Shown here: piece by piece, positions 56,020 through 64,000 of the stretch
Numbering within the stretch: the stretch's first letter is position 1
Layout: each line of letters opens with the position of its first letter
Source of the DNA: Camillea tinctor
Taxonomy: Eukaryota > Ascomycota > Sordariomycetes > Xylariales > Xylariaceae
NCBI GenBank assembly: GCA_022578605.1
Contig: MU394153.1
Coordinates: 30,634 to 94,633 of the forward strand
Reading direction: 5' to 3'
DNA: 64,000 nt
The notes under the pieces: generated by a model
Told to the model about the DNA's origin: nothing
The model's database searches: none
What the model saw: only the letters and a program-made list of their open reading frames with translations
Program-made: the position numbers and the translations under genes

Positions 56020-57228
56020 TTAATCGTCATATTCATCTTCTTGTAAACTGTTACTAAGGTTTTGTCTCAATGTGGTGAAACGGTTCCGTATTCGAGCACG
56101 CTCCTCTTCTATCTCGTCCTTGACAAAATCTTGTAGTTCAATCCGAAGATCGATCTTTGCTTCGTCGATTGTTTCATAACGATCTTCAACCACCTCATCT
56201 AGTTGGTCTCTCACAGAGTCTACATTGGCCTGCATGTCCTCAATGGCCTTTTCCAGGCTGGACACACGCTTATCAAGTCCTTCAAAGGATTTCATTATTC
56301 GACTTTCCATGCTAGCCAAACGATTCTCGATAAGGCTGACGAGCCGAGACTCGAAACTCAACAACTGCGGCTTTTCCATGTCCGAGGTGACACTATCGTG
56401 CCGTGCTCTTTTGCGGGGGGGAGGAGGCGGAGATGGGCTAGAAACTACGTCTTCGTAGCAAGGGGGAGGGTTACTACTCCCAGCGGTATGCAGAGAGCCT
56501 ACACTGGCCTCATCACCCAAGGGCTGCGGGTGACCAGGTGGTGAAACCACGTATCCTCCTCGACCAGCATAAAGACTCTTCAGGTCAGCAAGCCGACTAA
56601 GAGACTTTAGTGGATGTTTGTCGCGACGGGAGAAAGATCGTATCAGGAATTCTAAGCGCTCATTCGATAGGCTTGTGCGCGGCAACAATACGGTGAAGGT
56701 GTGTTGACAAGCCAGCGATGCTAATGCGTCGAGTGTGGAACCAAAAGTTTTGTTCTTCGGTATCAAAGACTTGTATTCAGGAACTGGCATAACTAATTTA
56801 GGGGTCCTAGCAAGAACGAAACTCAAACAAACGGATGGATGGGCCCTCGTGGGCGCAGTGTTGGGCCAGGGCGGGTCTAGAGACAAGGAGTGAATGTCTT
56901 CAGGGGGGATAAATAAATATATACGCGTCGTGTAAGATCTTCGAGGAGGATTGGTGGTGGCCTTGACACCTATAGCGCCATGTAGCTTGAAAAGGGCTTC
57001 ATGATCGGAATCATGAAAGTGTAAATCAAAATATAGTTCCGCATATTGTTCCCCTTTTGCCCAGGAGACAGTTATTGGAACATTGGTAATATCGATAGTC
57101 GATCTTCTGAGACCGGTATCCTTATCATCGTGTTTGATGCCGTAGATGTCGCCGTTGTCGTTGTTGTCGCTGTCGTTCGACGTAGAATGGGAGATAGTCG
57201 AGGCCTGTGAGGCGGTAGGGCTTGCCAT
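56020..57228 (-). CDS. Protein of unknown function with C-terminal coiled coil
   Basis: 402 residues, intronless, starting MASPTASQASTISHS. In order: a Ser/Asn/Asp-rich N-terminus; a folded-looking region (about 45-230) with TVSWAKGEQYAELYFDLHFHD and LLPRTSLSNERLEFLIRSFSRR; a Pro-rich linker with PPPCYEDVVSSPSPPPPPRKRARHD that includes a likely nuclear-localisation cluster (RKRAR); and a long charged heptad-like C-terminus (from LLSFESRLVSLIENRL through EDEYDD) predicted to form a coiled coil. I do not know a function. The architecture suggests a nuclear oligomeric protein. The frame is intact and codon use is even, in contrast to the broken genes around it. Confidence 0.75.
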   Translation of the reverse strand: MASPTASQASTISHSTSNDSDNNDNGDIYGIKHDDKDTGLRRSTIDITNVPITVSWAKGEQYAELYFDLHFHDSDHEALFKLHGAIGVKATTNPPRRSYTTRIYLFIPPEDIHSLSLDPPWPNTAPTRAHPSVCLSFVLARTPKLVMPVPEYKSLIPKNKTFGSTLDALASLACQHTFTVLLPRTSLSNERLEFLIRSFSRRDKHPLKSLSRLADLKSLYAGRGGYVVSPPGHPQPLGDEASVGSLHTAGSSNPPPCYEDVVSSPSPPPPPRKRARHDSVTSDMEKPQLLSFESRLVSLIENRLASMESRIMKSFEGLDKRVSSLEKAIEDMQANVDSVRDQLDEVVEDRYETIDEAKIDLRIELQDFVKDEIEEERARIRNRFTTLRQNLSNSLQEDEYDD

Positions 57229-58927
57229 GGTTTAAATCACGCAAAGGGGGAATGGGCGTGGAGGTCGATATGGAATTCAATAGTAGCCTAGCTGTCCGTT
57301 AGTGTATAAATGAAAATCAGCTCTCTCTCTTTCTCTCTCTCTGTCTCTGTCTGTCTCTTTTTTCCCCAAGTCTCTTCAATAGTGCGCCCCGGTGGTTCCC
57401 GCCCTCCCAGGCTTTCCGATGAACGGAGCAGCCTTGACTCCGCAGACGTAGGAGGAAAGTTGACCAGAGAAGGGAGGGGAAAAGGAAAAGAAAAAGAGAA
57501 AAGAACAGCGGCAGAGGTCTTCGTTCCGCCCGCCTCGCCCGACGCATCAAACTAAGCAATCAGAGTATCGCTAGCGGCGGCATCGATCATCACTGAAAGA
57601 CACCCCTTTCCCAAGGCCCTAGTTCTTTCATCGGCCGTAGACGATGAGTGGAAAGCTAGTAGATCTGGCCGAGGTCGCGAGTCACCCGAGATTGAAAAGT
57701 CGAGGTCGAGCAGACGGTGCGCGGCTACCCGCAGAGCGGATACCTTTGAACAATAGAACCTCCTTTGCGGATGTATGAGAAAAATATGATGATGGGAAGG
57801 TAAAAGTAGATGAATAGATGTAGATGGATAGATGGGTAGATGGATGGATGGATGGATCGATGATAGTGAATGACGAGTGATTGGTGAAGGGGAGAAAAGA
57901 GAAGAGAGAGAGAAATTGGAAAAGAGAGGGAATTAGGTTAGGTGTGGCTAGTGCATTAGGTGGCTTAGCAGCTTAGGTAGGAACACTTGGTGAATAGGTC
58001 AGGTGAAATATGGGTCTAGGTAGGGGCTGAGAGCAGGTGGCTGGCTGGTGGCCAGTACTCTTCGTGGGCTGACAGCTGTTATAGAGTGTTGCACACATCA
58101 GGTAGATGGATCAGCTGGCTACAGCTGACACCAGCACTGCTAGTGTAGAGAAGGATTCGTCTCATGAACCACAAGAGCGCCGACCACCGACCACCTTACA
58201 CAATATGTACCTATATGTATGTATGCTTTATTCTCTCTTCTCTTAGGAAAGTCGGCAGCTAGAATTACTATGAGGTTACTCAACGCAACATCACCTAAAG
58301 TGGCCAGTACGGGGATCACCGGCAGACAAAGATACCGGATCATCACTTGGCACTGACCTTTACTATTTAGTTTACATAACAATAATTGAAGAAGGGGAAA
58401 TAATAGTTGGAAAAAGAGGTTGTATTGGGAATACATAGTAAGATAAGGAGGTAGGTTAGTGCACATGATCTGCACATGATCTGCACATGGTCTTGCATAT
58501 ACTCAGTATCTAACTCGTATGGTTCCGTTGACAATGCATATCTACCGTCCTACAAACCTTAGCCTACAAGGTGCTCGAGTGTTGCAATAGAACGCTAATG
58601 GCTAATACATCTTCTGTCTTCTGAGACTCTGAGTACTTATGATATTGATGGGAGAAGGAGTGAACTAGCTCTACGAGTACTGTGGAGGTGATAAATACTT
58701 AATAAATGATACCCTTTGTCTACCTATGTCAGTTGAGCGAGAATAACTATGTACTACCTACAACCATTTAAGAATGTAGGTTATGATAACGTAATTAGGT
58801 ACTTGGGTAAATAAATAACATTCTCAACGCCATAAGAACTTATCAACGGAGTAACTATTGTGTATTAACTACGTATATAGGTGTATTACGGTAGCCACCG
58901 AAGGTTTTTATGACCAGATGTTTCTAA
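57229..58927. other. Intergenic region with simple-sequence tracts
   Basis: Contains a CT-rich tract at 57320-57368, a TGGA/GATG-type microsatellite at about 57808-57864, and three tandem copies of the 11-bp unit GCACATGATCT at 58461-58493 (the third with one change). No gene is supported. Confidence 0.5.
58461..58493 (+). repeat. Three tandem copies of an 11-bp unit
   Basis: GCACATGATCT is repeated twice exactly, and a third time as GCACATGGTCT. Confidence 0.85.
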
Positions 58928-59482
58928 CTATAGTGCCCTCCAAACGAGAGGGGCCCGTTTTGGGTGAAGTATTTGAAGAAGTAGAATAGTGCCCGAGTCC
59001 GCTTCAATAAGGTTCATGATTCTTTTCCGTGCCGCATCGATACTCTCCCCGGGGGTCGTGACCGGATCTACACGCCGGTCTAAAAACAATACCGCCATTG
59101 TTGCTACAAACTCAACCTGGGAGAATTTCCTGCCTGGGTAATCGCGAGTGCCTTCAGACCAACCAATAAAAGCACCACGTACAGGCATATCTAGCTCCTC
59201 GTCACCTGGTGTTCCCGACTTGATCTAGCGTGAGGGCCGCCAGATCAGAGAATCTGACCCCCAGAATCGAGTGTCTGTTTGTATGGAGCTATAACTTGGA
59301 GTGATCATGCTGTGTGGGGGGAGAACAATCGTTCGCTTGCCAACGGTGATTGGCAGTGCGTGGTTGTCGGTCCATTTAATTACGGGCACAGGGGTATATA
59401 AACGCATAGTTTCGAACAACACTGATAAACAGCGCTTGGGACGCGGGAAACTGGTGGTCTGCAAGACTTTGGGAAATCCCAA
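58928..59482 (-). pseudogene. Cytochrome P450 C-terminal fragment with heme Cys changed to Tyr
   Basis: A single frame interrupted by one stop. Present: the ExxR motif (FETMRLYTPV), a proline-rich loop (TIVLPPHSMI), WRPSR followed by TAG at 59225-59227 (Trp in homologues), then IKSGTPGDEEL and the heme-binding loop FIGWSEGTRDYPGRKFSQVE. The invariant heme-ligand Cys of the FxxGxRxCxG motif reads Tyr (TAC, 59138-59140). Both lesions are G-to-A on the coding strand, consistent with RIP. The N-terminal two thirds are missing. It abuts, head to head, an FAD-linked oxidase remnant starting at 59498, suggesting both came from one lost pathway. Confidence 0.8.
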
Positions 59483-59497
59483 AAAAAAAACTAGACT

Positions 59498-60333
59498 ATG
59501 CAGCTACAGTACGACAGCCTGGCTACCTTAGCTTTGACATGGGTAAGCATCTGCCATCTTGCAGCCTCCAATGCTCAAGATCTGAGGGCCATACTCACTG
59601 ACCCGAGCATCGAATGGGCTTCCACAACCACAATATCTTCCCCAAATAGTCAAGAATCTCAGAATGGGCTTGCTATCGATCTGAGTCAGTTGGACTCGGT
59701 TGATATTGACCAAGATGTTGAGACTTTGACTGTTGGCGGAGGAGGGCGAGTTAGCCAAATCTTTGATCCTGTGTACAACGCTGGATTTGAGCCCTCTCTT
59801 TATCCTTTGAACCCCATTCTCCTAATACTAATCTTCGTAGAGACTATAAACTCACATTGTCCCGGAATGGTCGGGTCTACTCTAGGAGCCGGTGTCGGCC
59901 GTGATGAAGGCCGCTACGGCTTGGTGATAGACGCTTTGTTATCTGTTCGCCTCGTAACTGCCGATGCCCGGCTCATCGAAGCGTCGGCACCTCTCATGCT
60001 GATCTCTTTTGGGCTATTCGAAGCGCTGGAGCGAATTTTGGCATCGTTACATCGGCCACGTATAGACTACACAAGATCGCCAATACCGACGACTACTACG
60101 GCCAAGTCACAAGCATTGCTCTGACTTTCCCTGCTAACATGAGCACTGCTTATTTCAACACTGCCGTCGATTCCTACAACGGCTCTCTACCCGCCAATCT
60201 GGCATCGGAGACAATCGTCATGTATGATGTTATGTCTAATGTTGTTAATCCCTTTCCTTCAACTACAATCATCCCCCCCCCCCCCCACACTTTGCTCTTT
60301 ATCGTCCCTTTTCCCAATCATACGAAGAAATAG
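59498..60333 (+). pseudogene. FAD-linked oxidase (berberine-bridge type) pseudogene
   Basis: It starts MQLQYDSLATLALTW with a plausible secretion signal. FAD-binding blocks survive: NGLAIDLSQLDSVDID, TLTVGGGGRVSQIF, HCPGMVGSTLGAGVGR and YGLVIDALLSVRLVTAD. The segment holding the first FAD-attachment region (usually SGGH) is missing. Before ETINSHCPG there is a branch site and TCGTAG acceptor but no GT donor, suggesting a lost splice site. Near 59985 the frame shifts; the continuation (SHADLFWAIRSAGANFGIVTSATYRLHKI) reads in another frame to about YDVMSN, then ends in a C-run and unrelated sequence. The BBE C-terminal domain is absent. It is broken in several ways. Confidence 0.75.
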
Positions 60334-60461
60334 TTTTAACAATAACATGACATTAGCTTTATCTGGTGGCTAATTGGGCTTACTTCGGTTTGGAAGTCGA
60401 GGCGCGCGAGGTTTTAGCTCTGATCTTGGACTTGTAACCAACCACGGTTTCGGTCAATGTC

Positions 60462-61861
60462 GTGCCATGGAATCAGCTCGCGAACACGTTTCTGCTCTGG
60501 ACATCGGACCATCCAGGCTGTAAAGTAATCTCATCCGAATTCCTCCCTGATCGAGTCGTATTTGTCGGCTCCGCGGGTGATCCACGCCTTGTCGAACCTC
60601 AAAGCACTCTAGGGAGATACATAGCCCTAAGCCATCGTTGGGGCGGCCAGCTGCCCATGCAGTTGAACAAAGACACCATCAATGACTTTAAGCGTAGCAT
60701 TCCCTTCTTTTGCCTCCCAAAGTCATCCCAGGACGCCATACACGTATGCCGTGCCCTGGAAGTTGAGTATATCTGGATCGACTCCATTTGCATCATGCAA
60801 GACTGAGCTCAGACTGGGATATCCAAGGGTCTAAGATGGACTAGATCTATGCCAACTGTTTACTCGCCATAGCAGCAGACGCTTCCATGAACTGTCACTC
60901 GGGGCTCATACAAACCACCGCAAGGCAGGAGTTCAAGACATAGACTCGTAAAATGGTCTGCTACGGACCAGGGGGCAAAAGGAGCGAGGTTTTTGCCAGG
61001 CCATGGAGGAAATTTGGGAGCCTGCGTGGATTTGGGCGACACTACGAAAGTTGGGAAGAAGAAGATCTTCAGCCTTCTCAAACATCGAAACAGCAAGGTA
61101 GCTATCTGCTCAGACGTGGCTGGGTGTTGCAGGAGACATTCCTGCCTAGGTGTGCTCTCCACTTCCTTCCAGGCGAAGTCACCTGGAAGTGTGCCTCGGC
61201 GTCTCTGTGTGAATGCCAGCTCCGACCGCCCGACAAACTTCCGCATAGACCTCTGGACCTTGAAGAGCCCAAGCAAATTGATACCAGGAATCTGAAAGAG
61301 TTCTGGAAGGAAATCACCGACCAGTACACGCAACGTCAACTCACCTACCCCTCAGATCATTTAGCAGCCTTGGCGGGGATAGCCAGACACGCTCATTCGG
61401 CCAGTCCAGACATCGAATACTACGCGGGACTGTGGTTAGACACTCTGCCATCTACGCTTCTCTGGGTCGTCATCTGGCCGGTCGAATCTGGGCGAGACGG
61501 CTACGATCGCCGTCCAATAGAGCCGGCTATAGCTCCCACCTGGTCTTGGGCTAGCGTTACAGGCCTCATCGAGTTCTTGTTCTGGAATCGGAACTTTGGG
61601 CGTGGGAGGTGGGCAAACAGCGTTCCTGATTTCACGGACATTCATGTCTGTTGTCCGCCTTCAGGCAAGAATAAGTACGGCACAATCAGCAGCGGGAAAC
61701 TGACGGCTGAGGGATATCTTCTCCAAGTACATATTTCGTTGACGGGTGGGTCCAGACGGCATGTCCCGATCAAGATGGAATCTCGAAAACCCGGGAGTGA
61801 GCCTGAAAAGTCGATTGGTTATTTATATCCTGATACAGAGGAGGTTCGGGCGAGTCTATAA
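60462..61861 (+). pseudogene. HET-domain pseudogene
   Basis: Third HET gene of the window. There is no ATG at the visible start and the N-terminal Cys motifs are missing. The HET core remains: YIALSHRWGG, EYIWIDSICIMQD, then TGA at about 60804-60806. The frame resumes shifted as SDWDIQGSKMD, then has two TAG stops (before IYANCLLAIAADAS and after RQEFKT). From about 60953 the frame is open: RRGWVLQETFLPRCALHF, DHLAALAGIARH and PTWSWASVTG to the end. At least three stops and one frameshift make it inactive. The C-terminal half shows higher G+C than the core of the other HET genes. Confidence 0.8.
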
Positions 61862-62605
61862 CCAAATCCTACATGTGGAATCTCTATGACAGTGACCAGC
61901 GTATACGAATCTCGGCTGTTTCTTGTGCTGAGACGAGTGGAAGATGACCGGTTAGTCTTTGCTAGGATAGGGGTCATACAATGCGAACAAAAGGACAAAG
62001 TAGTTCTTTCAGAGTGGGGATTTAGAGAACGATTCACGATTGTCTGAGTATATCTAGGGTGTTTTGAGATTCTAGAAATGACTAACCTAGTACGTTTAAA
62101 TACACCCTGTTCCACCGTCACTACTAAACTAGTGTCGCGTATAGGTTCAAGCCAGGTATAGCCAGTGTACTAGTATGGGGGAGGGAGACTATGGAGGGAG
62201 GTAGCCCTTATATAAGGTGTAGCCATTAAGGGAGACTATCGCTGGCTTATGCTATGACAATTTTATAATAATTATGAATAATGAAACATTGCATAAATCT
62301 GAACTTAAAACGTATGTGACGAGTTAGCTAGTAGATGGCATATTAGGCTAAAAGGGTGGCTTAGCCAATCGTTGAGGATTAGCTGGTTATAAGCTTCCAA
62401 CCTTCCAACTAGGGGGCCTGACTTATATTAAAAAGAAAAGGGGGCAAACTGTGTCTGTTACACGAAGCCGTCCCTGCCATGCACCACCCTCCGAAGTAAC
62501 GTACTTAAGTAATTCCTACATCGTTGCTCTTGAGATCTGCCATCTCACTTTGCCCCCCCTCAGCCCATTTTCAAGATCCCTTCATCTAACCAACCCACCA
62601 TCGCC
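61862..62605. other. Intergenic region with a candidate LTR
   Basis: Between the HET pseudogene and the isochorismatase-like gene. It contains the candidate insertion at 62133-62407 and, after it, the promoter of the downstream gene with a pyrimidine-rich stretch just before its ATG. Confidence 0.4.
62133..62407 (+). mobile_element. Candidate solo LTR (275 bp)
   Basis: It starts TGTCGCGTATAGG and ends AACCTTCCA, with matching flanks ACTAG (62128-62132 and 62408-62412) and an internal CCTTATATAAGG TATA-like box. Only one copy is seen in the window, and a 5-bp match could arise by chance, so the call is tentative. Confidence 0.3.
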
Positions 62606-63244
62606 ATGACTACTACCCAGGAACCCTGGAAACCATCGAGCTACGGCCCATCCAAGACCGCTCTCCTCCTCCTAGACTACGAGAACGCGCACGTCGGTAT
62701 GATCCAGGATGCTGGGAGAAGAGAGAAAGTCGTACATTCGACCAAGAGGCTCCTAACGGCTGCGCGAGAGAACAACGTCGTTATCGTGCACGGCCTTATG
62801 GACACGGCAAGCGACCCGCCTGCGACGAGCAAAGGGACGGAAAAATGGCAGTCGGTCATTAAACCTATGTTGGCGGCCAACCCCGAATTAGTAGCTGAAT
62901 ATAGTGACTTCGTCCCTCCCACCGCTGACGCTTCCGCTGATGCCCGCGAAATCACCTCCCATAGAAACCCGGGCTACCTGTCCGCCTTGGTAGACGGGGG
63001 GGTCCTGTCGCTTCTGCGTGAGAAGCTAGGCGTGGAACATCTTATCATAAGTGGCATTACGACAAGCGGCCCGGTTCTGGGTACGGCTACGCACGCCACC
63101 GACCTGGATTTCGTCGTTACCGTCGTGGAAGACGCGTGCTGGGACCCCGACGAGCAGGTGAATCGTGTCCTACTCGATACGGTGATCCCGGTTTTGGCTT
63201 GGGTGTCGACGGTGGAGGATGCGGTCGGATATATGACTGGCTGA
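62606..63244 (+). CDS. Isochorismatase-family protein without the catalytic cysteine
   Basis: 212 residues, intronless, intact. The fold of the cysteine-hydrolase/isochorismatase family is clear: TALLLLDYENAHV with the catalytic-type Asp24, a Rossmann-like core, VEHLIISGITTSG, ATHATDLDFVVTVVEDAC and WDPDEQVNRVLLDTVIP. At the nucleophile position, where most members have Cys (TSGCV), this protein has Pro156 (TSGPV). The usual Lys region reads SHRNPGYLSAL. It is therefore either a non-catalytic relative or uses other residues; true isochorismatases of the EntB type also lack this Cys, so activity cannot be excluded. The start (ATG at 62606, after CACCATCGCC) is well supported. Its G+C-rich coding sequence contrasts with the decayed neighbours. 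It is the last gene before the telomere. Confidence 0.8.
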   Translation: MTTTQEPWKPSSYGPSKTALLLLDYENAHVGMIQDAGRREKVVHSTKRLLTAARENNVVIVHGLMDTASDPPATSKGTEKWQSVIKPMLAANPELVAEYSDFVPPTADASADAREITSHRNPGYLSALVDGGVLSLLREKLGVEHLIISGITTSGPVLGTATHATDLDFVVTVVEDACWDPDEQVNRVLLDTVIPVLAWVSTVEDAVGYMTG

Positions 63245-63905
63245 GGGACTTCTTTGTTTTACTTCTACTTGAGACTCCCTGTTAGAAACTAGCCACTGGT
63301 GTCTCGTGAAGTACACGGTCTGGGATCGGGTCGTCTGTGTATCCTGCCCACTCCCACGCCTGGTGTTTACTTGGTGATCAAATACTTCACCGAGGAACTT
63401 GTTGCTTAATATTTGTAATGCTTGCCTTCTTCCACAATTACCTATTAGCTGATACAATTGAAATGTCACTTTTATCTCCTAAGCTAGGACGACACTCGGG
63501 GAACAATTTTGCATTTAAAAAGCGCTCCATTTATCCCGTTGCTAAAATGCAGGACAAGGCTCTATACACACTTCCCACGAATTTAAAACTTCATATTTTC
63601 TCATTTCGTTTCATGAAGAATCTATAAGAATTTCTTTTTTTATAATTTCTAATTAAAGTTTTTAAAGGGGTTTATAGATTTTTTTACAGCTTTTTATTCC
63701 GACGGATTTTTTATTACGCTAAAATCAATTTTCTCCCTTATAAACTTTTTAAAAATATGAGAGTTTTTATATGTTTTTTTTACAAAGGAAGTTTTTATAA
63801 AAATTTATAAAGTTTTAATAGGGTCCCACTGTACGGCCATAATGCGGTATATACTTAAGTTTTATTAACACACCCCAAGCGCGATAGCCATGAAAACAGC
63901 AAACA
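63245..63905. other. Subtelomeric spacer, A+T-rich
   Basis: After about 63400 the sequence becomes T-rich on the plus strand, with repeated AGTTTTTATA-type runs and no gene. A more balanced patch (GGGTCCCACTGTACGGCC, about 63822-63839) precedes the telomere repeats. Confidence 0.5.
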
Positions 63906-64000
63906 TTAGGGTTAGGGTTAGGGTTAGGGTTAGGGTTAGGGTTAGGGTTAGGGTTAGGGTTAGGGTTAGGGTTAGGGTTAGGGTTAGGGTTAGGGTTAGG
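63906..64000 (+). repeat. Telomere repeat array (TTAGGG)n
   Basis: An uninterrupted TTAGGG array of 95 bases (15 full units and 5 bases) to the window end. The G-rich strand runs 5' to 3' towards the right edge, as expected for a right chromosome end. Confidence 0.97.

Noticed and set aside
58140..58475. 111-codon minus-strand frame with hydrophobic N-terminus
   Set aside because: It overlaps simple tandem sequence and has no family features.

Overview
The window is one end of a chromosome of a filamentous ascomycete (Pezizomycotina; species not determinable from sequence alone). The evidence is a terminal TTAGGG array at the right edge, genes with 45-95 bp introns carrying CTNAC-type branch sites, Zn2Cys6 and C2H2 regulators, HET-domain genes, and a 6.8 kb block turned almost purely A+T by repeat-induced point mutation (RIP). 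Coordinates below are spliced by eye; every intron is a prediction.

Left third (1-17 kb): a membrane-anchored protein of unknown function cut by the window edge; a nitroalkane oxidase homologue; two divergently transcribed secreted-protein genes (effector candidates), one a three-exon gene with no long open frame; a XanA-like Fe(II)/2-oxoglutarate dioxygenase; and a seven-exon Zn2Cys6 regulator. Long gene-poor stretches separate them.

Middle (17.5-24.3 kb): a complete LTR retrotransposon with 400-bp LTRs and a perfect 5-bp target duplication. RIP destroyed all coding capacity but spared its outer edges. An apparently intact HET-domain gene lies 0.9 kb away. From 28 to 40 kb there is a possible remnant of a natural-product cluster: short-chain dehydrogenase, frameshifted and 5'-truncated O-methyltransferase, FAD monooxygenase, a C2H2 plus Zn2Cys6 regulator and an NTF2/SnoaL-like protein, with no backbone synthase visible.

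Right third (41-64 kb): mostly decaying accessory genes. These include an ATP-grasp pseudogene with a solo LTR in its last intron, a frameshifted HET gene, a truncated LigB-type dioxygenase, an ALDH-like protein without the catalytic cysteine divergent from a C2H2 regulator, a sulfatase pseudogene, a coiled-coil protein, fragments of a P450 and an FAD-linked oxidase, and a third HET pseudogene. An intact isochorismatase-like gene sits about 0.7 kb from the telomere repeats.

The most notable theme is a dense set of tiny insertions with LTR-like ends. One family is only 62-65 bp long, with TG...CA ends, an internal palindrome and 5-bp target duplications (six copies, four with perfect duplications). 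Three further families of about 135-200 bp solo LTRs also have 5-bp duplications, and some end in TA rather than CA. Several copies sit in functionally telling places: 12 bp before a start codon, on a stop codon, and inside an intron.
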